From JAAFIP01 sp043777795 (GTDB lineage Bacteria; Pseudomonadota; Gammaproteobacteria; Burkholderiales; Burkholderiaceae_C): DNA of 9,028 nt. A program made the position numbers and the translations under genes. The notes beneath the pieces are model-generated. The model had not been told where the DNA came from. It saw only the letters and a list, made by a program, of their open reading frames with translations, and searched no databases. The stretch spans positions 1 to 9,028 of the forward strand of contig JAYWHJ010000182.1 in the NCBI GenBank assembly GCA_043777795.1, given 5' to 3'. This document shows positions 1 to 6,456 of this stretch, one piece after another (positions within the stretch are counted from its first letter, which is position 1; each line of letters starts with the position of its first letter).

Positions 1-1014
1 CCCACCCCTGCTACGGTTGATAAAGTCTTGCTCTGCCGCTTCTGCGGCCGCTGCGCTGTGGAAGCGGGCGGTCACTTCTTTGGCTAACATGACTTTGGCA
101 TCTTTGGGGTTCCGGCCCGCTGCCACCTCGGCTCTCAATGCCTCGATCTCGGCGATGGACTTGAAGGACAGCAGGGTGTACCAGCGCCACATCAGCACGT
201 CGCTGATAGAGAGCACTTTGGCAAACATAGTGTTGGGCTCTTCGGTGATGCCGATGTAGTTGTTTTTGCTTTTGGACATTTTGTCCACGCCATCCAGGCC
301 TTCGAGCAGGGGCATGGTCAAGATACATTGCGGCTCTTGGCCGTATTCGGCTTGCAGGTGGCGCCCGACCAGCAGATTGAACTTTTGGTCGGTGCCGCCC
401 AGCTCCAGGTCGCTTTTCAGGGCCACGGAGTCGTAGCCTTGCATAAGGGGGTACAAAAACTCATGCACGCTGATGGACTGACCTGTGGTGTAGCGCTTGT
501 GAAAGTCTTCGCGCTCCATCATGCGGGCTACCGTGTATTTGCCCGCCAGCTGGATCATGCCGCGCGAACCCAGGGCGTCGCCCCATTCGCTGTTGTAGCG
601 CACCTCGGCGCGTTCCATGTCCAAGACAAGTTTGATCTGCTCAAAATAAGTTTTGGCGTTTTCCTCAATTTGCTCGCGGGTCAGTGGTGGTCGGGTGGTG
701 TTGCGGCCTGATGGGTCACCGATCATCGTGGTGAAATCACCAATCAGCGGTATGACAATGTGGCCCATATCTTGTAACTGGCGCATTTTGTTTAGAACTA
801 CGGTATGCCCCAAGTGCAGATCAGGCGCGGTTGGATCCATGCCAAACTTGATACGCAGTGGAATGCCCGACGTTTCGCTTTTTTGCAGCTTTTTAACCCA
901 ATCTTCCTGCGGAATCAGCTCCTCTACACCCCTCAGTGTGATGGCCAAGGCCTCTTTGACTTTGTCTGAGACCGGACCTATAGGTGAAGATTTCGATGTA
1001 ACGGCTTGATTCAT
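1..1014 (-). CDS. tyrS: Tyrosyl-tRNA synthetase, C-terminus cut off by window edge
   Basis: Charges tRNA-Tyr with tyrosine in the cytoplasm (class I aminoacyl-tRNA synthetase). The frame is open from an ATG at 1014-1012 to the left edge, giving 338 residues. The family is usually about 400-420 residues, so only the C-terminal part, including the S4-like tRNA-binding domain, is missing. The class I signature appears as HLGH at residues 67-70, the tyrosine-site GGTDQ at 206-210 and KMSKS at 245-249. The HLGH/KMSKS spacing and the GDFTTMIGDPSGR segment near 92-104 fit the longer TyrRS subtype common in proteobacteria. A weak GGA Shine-Dalgarno lies about 8 nt before the ATG. It is divergent from the M23 peptidase gene, with 131 bp between them. 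No frameshift is seen in the visible part. Identity is very secure from the motifs; the 3' end cannot be judged. Confidence 0.97.
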   Translation of the reverse strand, partial: MNQAVTSKSSPIGPVSDKVKEALAITLRGVEELIPQEDWVKKLQKSETSGIPLRIKFGMDPTAPDLHLGHTVVLNKMRQLQDMGHIVIPLIGDFTTMIGDPSGRNTTRPPLTREQIEENAKTYFEQIKLVLDMERAEVRYNSEWGDALGSRGMIQLAGKYTVARMMEREDFHKRYTTGQSISVHEFLYPLMQGYDSVALKSDLELGGTDQKFNLLVGRHLQAEYGQEPQCILTMPLLEGLDGVDKMSKSKNNYIGITEEPNTMFAKVLSISDVLMWRWYTLLSFKSIAEIEALRAEVAAGRNPKDAKVMLAKEVTARFHSAAAAEAAEQDFINRSRGG

Positions 1015-1132
1015 AAGGGTTATCCAAGATGCGACCCTGGCTAAGTTGGCTATACTTGAGGGTTAGGTAAGCTCGGCATTTTACGTGGTGCGCTCCAACC
1101 GCAGCATGGGGTCGTCAGTATTTTTAAATCTC

Positions 1133-1148
1133 AGGAACGCAAGTTTTG
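1133..1148 (+). promoter_or_regulatory. Shine-Dalgarno and TTG start of the M23 peptidase gene
   Basis: AGGA at 1133-1136 lies about 9 nt before a TTG codon at 1146-1148. No ATG in this frame sits close to a comparable ribosome-binding sequence. The reading frame from this TTG gives a short cytoplasmic tail, then a membrane anchor, so TTG is the preferred start. A second in-frame TTG follows two codons later, but it is less well spaced. Confidence 0.6.
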
Positions 1149-2552
1149 TCTTTGAATCAGTTTTCAACCGATGCACAGCGTCTCGCACATGATGCGTCCA
1201 GTGCCGTGCAGCGCCACCCACGCCGTTTGACGGCTATCGTGGCTGCATTGTTGTTGGGCACCGGTGCCACTGCGTTTGCAGTGGCCAATCTGGCTTCGGG
1301 TGGGCCCGCCGTGCCCGTGCAAATGGTGCTGGAGGCAGTAACGCCTGCGCCATCGTCTTTGCCCCAGCCTATGGCCCTGCTGTCGGCTGCAGCCAACCCC
1401 GACACTGATTCCGCGCCGTTGGCACCGCTTACTCTGTACCGCACAGACAGCACCCGCTCCAATGACACCGCCGAGACCCTGCTGCGCCGCTTGGGCGTGG
1501 TAGATCCGGCCGCTGCAGCCTTCATCAAAAGCGACGTCGCCAGCCGCGCGGCCCTGCTCAGCCGCCCGGGCCGCGTCGTCACTGCCGAGACAGATGCCAG
1601 TAACCGCCTGGTCAAGCTGCAAGCCCGCTGGACGCGGGACGAATCGCCTACTTTTGACCGCTTGGTACTGGAAAAATCAGCGCTGGGCGCTGGCGCGCAG
1701 TTCACATCCAAACTCGAAACCGCGCCCTTGGTAGCAGGCACCCGTTTGGCTGGCGGTGTGATCCGCTCGTCGCTGTTTGCGGCGACCGACGATGCACGTA
1801 TTCCCGACACGGTGGCCACCCAAATCGCAGAGCTGTTTGCGGGAGATATCGATTTTTACCGCGCTTTGCGCAAGGGCGACCGCTTTAACGTGGTGTACGA
1901 AACCCTACAGGGCGACAACGAGCCCCTGCGTGCAGGCAGGTTAATCAGTGCCGAGTTTGTCAACCAGGGCAAAACTTACCAAGCCGTCTGGTTCCAAGAG
2001 CCAGGCAGCAAAGGCCAGTACTACACTCTGGAAGGCAACAGCCTACGCAAAGCCTTCTTGGCCTCGCCGCTGGAGTTCTCACGCATCACCAGCGGCTTTG
2101 GCGGACGTACGCATCCTATCTCGCGCCAATGGAAGCAGCACAATGGCGTCGACTATGCAGCGCCGATTGGCACCCCGGTGCGAACCGTGGGCGATGGCGT
2201 GGTGGAGTTTGCTGGCGTGCAACGCGGCTACGGCAACGTGATTGAAGTCAAGCACCGTGACGGAAAAAGTACTTTGTTCGCACACCTCAGCCGTATCGGC
2301 GTGAAAGTGGGACAAAAGGTTGAGCAAGGCGACGTGATTGGCGCGGTGGGCACCACGGGCTTCAGCACCGGCCCGCACCTGCATTTTGAGTTCCGCGTTG
2401 GCGGCGTGCACCACGACCCACTGACCCTTGCCAGCGAAAGCAATTCGGTACCGCTCAGTCCCGCATCGCGTCCCGCATTCAATCGCATGGCCGGCGAAAT
2501 TCGCCTGAAGCTGGCAGCAGCGGGCAGTATGGCGGTGGCTACCGCTCAGTAA
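1146..2552 (+). CDS. Membrane-anchored M23 family murein endopeptidase (LytM/MepM-like)
   Basis: Probable zinc endopeptidase that cuts peptide cross-links in the periplasmic murein. The 468-residue product has a basic cytoplasmic tail of about 27 residues, then one hydrophobic segment (about residues 28-50) that serves as an uncleaved anchor or signal. An Ala/Pro-rich linker follows. The middle region (about 95-305) resembles the inhibitory/regulatory part of MepM-like proteins. The M23 catalytic domain is at about 312-428. Zinc ligands are visible: H332 and D336 in HNGVD, H413 in HLHFE, and catalytic H380 in FAHLS. GDVIGAVGTTG and STGPHLHFE are typical of active members, so it is probably not a degenerate LytM regulator such as EnvC or NlpD. 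The start is a TTG with a good Shine-Dalgarno. It is divergent from tyrS and closed by an intrinsic terminator 20 nt after the stop. The exact orthologue is uncertain, so no symbol is given. Confidence 0.93.
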   Translation: MSLNQFSTDAQRLAHDASSAVQRHPRRLTAIVAALLLGTGATAFAVANLASGGPAVPVQMVLEAVTPAPSSLPQPMALLSAAANPDTDSAPLAPLTLYRTDSTRSNDTAETLLRRLGVVDPAAAAFIKSDVASRAALLSRPGRVVTAETDASNRLVKLQARWTRDESPTFDRLVLEKSALGAGAQFTSKLETAPLVAGTRLAGGVIRSSLFAATDDARIPDTVATQIAELFAGDIDFYRALRKGDRFNVVYETLQGDNEPLRAGRLISAEFVNQGKTYQAVWFQEPGSKGQYYTLEGNSLRKAFLASPLEFSRITSGFGGRTHPISRQWKQHNGVDYAAPIGTPVRTVGDGVVEFAGVQRGYGNVIEVKHRDGKSTLFAHLSRIGVKVGQKVEQGDVIGAVGTTGFSTGPHLHFEFRVGGVHHDPLTLASESNSVPLSPASRPAFNRMAGEIRLKLAAAGSMAVATAQ

Positions 2553-2572
2553 GCCTGCAGCCTTTCGCAGCG

Positions 2573-2604
2573 ACGGCGCACTTTGGATGCGCCGTTTTCG
2601 TTTC
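2573..2604 (+). terminator. Rho-independent terminator after the M23 peptidase gene
   Basis: A perfect 8-bp GC-rich stem is formed by ACGGCGCA (2573-2580) and TGCGCCGT (2588-2595) around the 7-nt loop CTTTGGA. It is followed by the T-rich run TTTCGTTTC. It begins 20 nt after the peptidase stop codon, which is the usual placement. The ATG at 2587 lies at the loop/3'-arm junction, so it is a poor candidate for the anmK start. Confidence 0.85.
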
Positions 2605-2664
2605 GGGACCTATTTATCGCTTAAACAATGCCAAGCCGAAGCGCCCGCGTGTACCATCATGTGC

Positions 2665-3822
2665 ATGACTGATTTGTACATAGGTTTAATGTCCGGCACG
2701 TCGATGGACGGTGTGGATGGTGCTTTGGTAGATTTTTCTCAACAAAAACCGTTTGTGACGCATGTTTTCAGTGCGCCATTAGCTCCTGAATTAAGAGCGG
2801 AGCTGCTAGCACTGAATGCGCCAGGACACAACGAGTTGCACCGTGCTGCGCTGGCTGCCAATGCACTGGCGCGCACGTACGCGCAGGTGGTGCACCGCCT
2901 GTTGCAGCTTAGCGGCATACGCGCCCAAGACATTCGCGCACTGGGCGCTCACGGCCAAACCGTGCGTCACCAGCCCGATCTGCGCGATGCATCTGGTAAC
3001 CCCAATGGCTACACCTTGCAGCTGAACAACCCCGCCCTGATAGCCGAATTGACGGGCATCGAGGTGGTGGCCGACTTTCGTAGCCGCGATGTGGCTGCAG
3101 GTGGGCAAGGCGCGCCACTGGCACCTTTTTTTCACCGTGCATGGTTTGCTCCCCAGGGAAAGGCCGGCCATGACGTCGCAGATAAAATCACCGGCGTGCT
3201 CAATATTGGCGGCATCAGCAATCTGAGCATTTTGCAGCCCGATGGCGCCACGCTGGGCTTTGACTGCGGGCCCGGCAACGCTTTGCTGGACATGTGGTGT
3301 CAGCAGCACACCGGCGCGCCCTACGACGCAGGCGGCGCATGGGGAGCCGGCGGCGTGGTGAACGCGGCCCTGCTGCAAGCCATGCTGGCCGAGCCCTACT
3401 TTGCACTGCCCCCGCCCAAAAGCACTGGCCGCGACTTGTTCAACCGCGCGTGGCTGGACAAGCATCTGACTGCTTTTGCGGCTGTCCCGCCCCAAAATGT
3501 CCAAGCAACATTAATGGAATTGACCGCCAGCGCAATAAATCATTGCGTTAGCAGCTACGAAAAACGTAGTAATTTGAGAATACAAGAGCTCATCGTCTGC
3601 GGTGGTGGCGCGTTTAACACTGCGCTGATGCAGCGCCTGCAAGCGCTGATGCCTGGCGCCTTGATCGTCAGCAGCGCAGAGCGCGGCCTGCCGCCGCAAG
3701 ACGTGGAAGCCACTGCGTTTGCCTGGCTGGCGCGGCAGACGGTCCTGCGCGTTGCGCTCCCGCTGCCCAGCGTCACTGGATCGCGGGGGGCGCGGGTGCT
3801 GGGCTGCATTTACCCAGCTTGA
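2665..3822 (+). CDS. anmK: Anhydro-N-acetylmuramic acid kinase
   Basis: Cytoplasmic enzyme that uses ATP and water to open and phosphorylate 1,6-anhydro-MurNAc, giving MurNAc-6-phosphate for peptidoglycan recycling. From the chosen ATG the product is 385 residues, against about 370 for the E. coli enzyme. The N-terminal glycine-rich MSGTSMDG motif is at residues 9-16, HGQT at 96-99, DFRSRDVAAGGQGAP at 137-151, and the catalytic-base region FDCGPGN at 199-205 (D200). PKSTGRD is at 251-257 and the second phosphate-binding loop VCGGG at 311-315. It ends with the typical SVTG...LG.I.P tail. The frame also opens at an ATG at 2587, but that codon lies in a terminator hairpin and the added residues do not resemble the family. 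An ATG at 2659 is two codons upstream and cannot be excluded. A short AT-rich patch near residues 289-305 is unlike the rest of the gene. It probably cooperates functionally with the upstream murein endopeptidase. Confidence 0.95.
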   Translation: MTDLYIGLMSGTSMDGVDGALVDFSQQKPFVTHVFSAPLAPELRAELLALNAPGHNELHRAALAANALARTYAQVVHRLLQLSGIRAQDIRALGAHGQTVRHQPDLRDASGNPNGYTLQLNNPALIAELTGIEVVADFRSRDVAAGGQGAPLAPFFHRAWFAPQGKAGHDVADKITGVLNIGGISNLSILQPDGATLGFDCGPGNALLDMWCQQHTGAPYDAGGAWGAGGVVNAALLQAMLAEPYFALPPPKSTGRDLFNRAWLDKHLTAFAAVPPQNVQATLMELTASAINHCVSSYEKRSNLRIQELIVCGGGAFNTALMQRLQALMPGALIVSSAERGLPPQDVEATAFAWLARQTVLRVALPLPSVTGSRGARVLGCIYPA

Positions 3823-3825
3823 GTT

Positions 3826-3855
3826 GCTTGAGCACTGCTACAGGGTGCAGCAAGC
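3826..3855 (+). terminator. Interrupted hairpin just after the anmK stop codon
   Basis: Outer arms GCTTG (3826-3830) and CAAGC (3851-3855) enclose inner arms CTGC (3835-3838) and GCAG (3847-3850), with an AGCA bulge and an 8-nt loop. It starts four bases after the stop codon. The stem is short and no T-run follows, so it may be an mRNA 3'-end structure rather than a true intrinsic terminator. It directly abuts, and slightly overlaps, the large inverted repeat. Confidence 0.3.
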
Positions 3856-4082
3856 GCTATATATTCAGTAGCTTCTCCCGCAGTATTTTATTGGGCCACA
3901 GGCCGATTTACATTGCAAAAAAAGCCCAAAATAACCAATTTTGAAGTGCGCAATGGCCTTATTGGTCTGAAAATCAGGTCTTTTCCGCTAATTTGGTTTA
4001 TTTGGACGTTTTTTAGGCATTTATGGGCCTGTAGCCCTCTAAAATATTGCGGTGGAAGCTATTGTTTAGATAGTGATTGCAG
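3848..4082. repeat. About 235-bp imperfect palindrome (MITE-like or degenerate inverted duplication) between convergent genes
   Basis: The 57 bases at 3848-3904, read against the reverse complement of 4026-4082, match at 44 positions with no gap. Blocks GCAxTATTTT and ACAGGCC are shared, and AGCTTC also recurs in both arms. The similarity continues inward with small gaps: a run of A's, then CCAAAATAA-CCAATTT on the left (about 3914-3942) against CCAAATAAACCAAATT on the right (about 3989-4014). The unpaired centre is about 3943-3988 and holds a smaller CTGA-AAA-TCAG hairpin (3967-3977). The segment is far richer in A and T than the genes on both sides. It fills most of the 307-bp gap between anmK and the helicase gene. 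No convincing gene is present: a 68-codon frame from a TTG at 3913 has no ribosome-binding site and no recognisable similarity. No clear target-site duplication is visible. It could be an old MITE, two inverted copies of a dispersed repeat, or a structured bidirectional 3' region. Confidence 0.7.
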
Positions 4083-4095
4083 GATGATTTCATCC
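4082..4095. repeat. Short palindrome at the right edge of the large inverted repeat
   Basis: GGATGA (4082-4087), TT, TCATCC (4090-4095) is a perfect 14-base palindrome. It abuts the outer end of the right arm of the large inverted repeat, while the left arm is abutted by a different hairpin (3826-3855). Read leftward, it lies downstream of the helicase stop. It has no T-run and is a weak terminator candidate. Confidence 0.5.
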
Positions 4096-4118
4096 CTCAA
4101 AAGCTGCACGCTCGGGTA

Positions 4119-4141
4119 GCGCTGCACCCTCAGCGCAGCGC
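4119..4141 (-). terminator. GC-rich hairpin overlapping the helicase stop codon
   Basis: GCGCTGC (4119-4125) pairs perfectly with GCAGCGC (4135-4141) around a 9-base loop that contains the helicase stop codon (4132-4130). Read on the minus strand, it is followed by TACCCG with no T-run. A classical intrinsic terminator is therefore unlikely; an mRNA 3'-end stabilising stem is possible. Confidence 0.3.
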
Positions 4142-6163
4142 ATCCAGCGCGCTGTCAAACTCTTCGGTGGTAAATATGCGCCGCATCGGCGGCAGGGCGT
4201 TGAGCAGGCGCTTGCCGTAGCCCATTTGCATCAAACGGGTGTCGCACACCACCAAGATACCGCAGTCGGTCTCGCGGCGTATCAGGCGGCCTGCGCCTTG
4301 CTTGAACGAGACAGCGGCCTCGGGCACAAAATAGTCGTTGAAGGGGCTGCGGCCCTCGGCTTCGAGCTTTTGCGCTCGGGCCTCGACCAGCGGGTCGCCC
4401 GGGGGTGGGAAGGGCAGCTTGTCAATGATCACCATTTGCAGCGCGTTGCCGGGCACGTCGATGCCTTCCCAAAAGCTGGCTGACGCTACCAGCACGCAGC
4501 CAGGCGTGATGGTGGGCGCGCCAGGGCCAGTAGATGCCATCGGCTGGCCAGCGGCGCGAAAGCGCTCTACCAGCTCGTTCTTGGGCGCGCTGCCCTGCAC
4601 CAGCACCGCAATTCCGCTGCCGTCCAGGCTCTGGGCCATGTCTTCGCCAATGGCTTTGAGGGCGCGCAGCGTGGTGGTGAGCACCAAAGTGCGGCCGCCC
4701 AGGCGGCGCACGGCCTCGGCCGCCAAATGGGCCACCGCCAAGGTGTGGCCCGCGTCTTTGGGCTGCGGCAGGTGGCGCGGCACGTACACGCTGGCTTGCA
4801 AGGCGTAGTCAAATGGGCTGTCAGCTTGCAGCACCTGGGCGTTTTCCAGGCCGCAGGGCTGGGTAAACCAGCTCAGCTTGTCGTCGTCACCCAGGGTGGC
4901 AGAGGTAAAAATGTAGCTACGCTGCCTGCGCTCTTGCTCGATGACCTCGTTCTCATGCGGCGCGACACCCTCGCCCAGCAGGCGCTTGCGCACGGTGGTG
5001 GCGATGTCCAGCGGCGACTCTACCAGGCGCAGTTGCACGCCCACGTCCAGCCAGCGTACCGAGCCTGCTGCGCAGGGGCGGGTAAACGCCAAAGATTGCT
5101 CGGCCAGCATGCTGGCGCGCTCGTGCAGGCGCACGAAATCGGGGGCGATTTCGCTGACGGTTTCCAGCCCCAGGCAGGCCAGGGCCAGTGCGGCATCCAG
5201 GTCTGCCAGAGCTTGCGTCCATGCGGGCTCGGCCAAGCCCTCGGGGGCGGGGCCCTTCCAGCGCACGCGCGCATTGGGAGGTTGCTTGCCCACCACCAGG
5301 CGCAGCTCGCGGGTGGCGCGCTCAAGGCCGCCTACCAAACTTTGCCAGTCCACGAGGCCGCGCGCCAAGGTCAGGCCAGCGGCCAGCAGGTCACGGCACA
5401 AGTCCAGCAGCTGGCCAGTGCTCACGTTTTGCCCCAAAAACTGCACACCCGTTTCGTTAAGCTGGTGGGCTTCGTCGAATATCGCCACCCGAACGCTAGG
5501 CAGCAGCTCGGCCATCCCCGACTCGCGCACCGCCAAGTCGGCAAAAAACAAATGGTGGTTCACCACCACCACATCGGCGGCCAGGGCCTCGCGCCGCGCC
5601 AGGCTGACGTGGCAGGCTTTGAACTTGGGGCATTGGCTACCCAGGCAGTTGTCGCGGGTAGAGGTGACCAGCGGGATGATGGGCGAGCGCTCGTCCAGAC
5701 CGGGAATCTCGGACAAATCGCCCGTGAAGGTGGCCTGCGCCCATTCCTCTACCCGGGCCAGTGTACGGGCCGCAGCGCGGTCAGAGCCGGTCTCATGCCG
5801 TGCCAGCTCCAGGCGGTGCAGGCACAGGTAGCTACTGCGACCTTTGAGCAACGCAGTTCGCACTGGCAGGCCTAGCGCGGCCACCAAACGCGGCAAATCC
5901 CGGGAATACAACTGGTCTTGCAGCGCCTTGGTAGCGGTGGATACCATGACACGTGCACCCGACAGTAGCGCTGGCACAAGGTAAGCATATGTTTTACCCA
6001 CACCGGTGCCCGCTTCCACCACCAACGCGCCGCCGTCTTCAATGGTTTGCGCGACGGCCATGGCCATGTCGCGCTGGCCGCTACGGGGGGCAAAATGCTC
6101 GGTGGCACGCTCTAGCACCCCGCCAGCGGTAAACGCAGCGCGTACTTGGTCTTGCAGGGCCAT
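4130..6163 (-). CDS. YoaA/DinG-family ATP-dependent DNA helicase with iron-sulphur cluster
   Basis: Probable 5'-3' superfamily 2 DNA helicase of the XPD/DinG group, closest by eye to E. coli YoaA, which works with the DNA polymerase III chi subunit in repair of stalled forks. The product is 677 residues. Walker A EAGTGVGKT is at 50-58 and motif Ia is STATKALQDQLYSRDL (about 75-90). Four cysteines at 114, 173, 178 and 184 have the spacing of the 4Fe-4S cluster ligands. VVVVNHHLFFADL follows, and the DEAH box is at 230-233. The C-terminal half has FTSATL, SFWEGIDVPG, IIDKLPFPPPGDPL and motif VI QGAGRLIRR (about 622-630). All catalytic motifs look intact. The ATG overlaps the stop of the upstream small gene by one base (TAATG), which implies translational coupling. 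It is often annotated simply as a DinG-like helicase; YoaA is the better match because of the lengths and the LYSRDLP and NCLGS-C segments. Confidence 0.93.
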   Translation of the reverse strand: MALQDQVRAAFTAGGVLERATEHFAPRSGQRDMAMAVAQTIEDGGALVVEAGTGVGKTYAYLVPALLSGARVMVSTATKALQDQLYSRDLPRLVAALGLPVRTALLKGRSSYLCLHRLELARHETGSDRAAARTLARVEEWAQATFTGDLSEIPGLDERSPIIPLVTSTRDNCLGSQCPKFKACHVSLARREALAADVVVVNHHLFFADLAVRESGMAELLPSVRVAIFDEAHQLNETGVQFLGQNVSTGQLLDLCRDLLAAGLTLARGLVDWQSLVGGLERATRELRLVVGKQPPNARVRWKGPAPEGLAEPAWTQALADLDAALALACLGLETVSEIAPDFVRLHERASMLAEQSLAFTRPCAAGSVRWLDVGVQLRLVESPLDIATTVRKRLLGEGVAPHENEVIEQERRQRSYIFTSATLGDDDKLSWFTQPCGLENAQVLQADSPFDYALQASVYVPRHLPQPKDAGHTLAVAHLAAEAVRRLGGRTLVLTTTLRALKAIGEDMAQSLDGSGIAVLVQGSAPKNELVERFRAAGQPMASTGPGAPTITPGCVLVASASFWEGIDVPGNALQMVIIDKLPFPPPGDPLVEARAQKLEAEGRSPFNDYFVPEAAVSFKQGAGRLIRRETDCGILVVCDTRLMQMGYGKRLLNALPPMRRIFTTEEFDSALDALR

Positions 6164-6375
6164 TAGGCGGGCTCTTTCCCGTCGAGCGCGCTGTCCAAGC
6201 GGGCTATCTCGTCACGCAGGGCCAAACGGCGTTTTTTCAGGCGCCGCAGCAGCAACTCGTCCGCTGGCGCCTGTCCTGTGGGCAGGCACAAGCGGTCGAT
6301 ACTGGCGTTCAGATCGGCGTGCTCCATGCGCAGCTCAATCAGGCGGCGGGAGGGGGAATGTAGATTGGAGTCCAA
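6163..6375 (-). CDS. Small DUF465 (YdcH-like) protein
   Basis: A 70-residue charged helical protein. The stretch LRMEHADLNASID (about 15-27) followed by ELLLRRLKKRRLALRDEIARL (about 39-59) is the typical DUF465/YdcH pattern: two helices, with a basic RLKKRRL-x-LRDEI core. Its molecular function is not established. The start is taken as TTG at 6375-6373, because an in-frame TAA lies two codons upstream and the next in-frame methionine (residue 17) would remove the first conserved part of the domain. There is no strong Shine-Dalgarno. The stop overlaps the helicase ATG in the sequence TAATG, so both are probably translated from one mRNA starting at the promoter near 6408-6436. A role alongside the helicase is suggested only by this linkage. 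Confidence 0.8.
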   Translation of the reverse strand: MDSNLHSPSRRLIELRMEHADLNASIDRLCLPTGQAPADELLLRRLKKRRLALRDEIARLDSALDGKEPA

Positions 6376-6407
6376 GGGTTAACAATTAAAATGCGACGTC
6401 ACCCCCG

Positions 6408-6436
6408 ATAATAATTGCAATACACTGCTTGTACAA
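6408..6436 (-). promoter_or_regulatory. Candidate sigma-70 promoter for the DUF465-helicase operon
   Basis: Read on the minus strand, a -35-like TTGTAC (6436-6431) is separated by exactly 17 bases from a -10-like TATTAT (6413-6408, five of six consensus bases). Transcription would start near 6400, leaving about 25 bases before the TTG start at 6375. The -35 box lies within the perfect palindrome TTGTACAA (6429-6436), a possible operator. Confidence 0.45.
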
Positions 6437-6456
6437 AAGTAATTGCGCTGCACAAT
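6429..6456 (+). promoter_or_regulatory. Weak candidate promoter for the PP2C phosphatase gene
   Basis: TTGTAC (6429-6434) and CACAAT (6451-6456, four of six -10 bases) are 16 bases apart and face the phosphatase gene. If used, this promoter and the leftward helicase-operon promoter would share the TTGTACAA palindrome as overlapping -35 elements. The match is poor, so this is only a candidate. Confidence 0.2.

Noticed and set aside
11..328. A 105-codon minus-strand frame near the left edge.
   Set aside because: It overlaps tyrS on the same strand in a different frame. The tyrS frame carries KMSKS and the rest of the synthetase.
1157..1819. A 220-codon minus-strand frame and an overlapping 152-codon one inside the M23 peptidase gene.
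   Set aside because: They are shadows of the peptidase coding strand, whose domains and zinc ligands are clear.
2806..3504. A 232-codon minus-strand frame inside anmK.
   Set aside because: It is antisense to a well-conserved AnmK with all motifs, and has no family resemblance of its own.
3848..4082. Insertion sequence with a transposase, or a CRISPR array, as an explanation of the repeat region.
   Set aside because: There is no transposase frame, no direct target duplication that I can see, and no regular direct repeat-spacer pattern; only two inverted arms are present.
3913..4119. A 68-codon frame in the AT-rich gap, starting at TTG.
   Set aside because: It has no Shine-Dalgarno, no recognisable domain, and runs through both arms of the inverted repeat. 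The composition looks like non-coding DNA.
4727..5875. A 382-codon plus-strand open frame opposite the helicase gene, with another of 296 codons (4941-5831) in a second frame.
   Set aside because: Both lie fully antisense to a helicase with every expected motif. Long antisense frames are common in GC-rich genes; the products are compositionally odd (rich in Gln/His/Gly or Arg/Ser) and no start site is supported.
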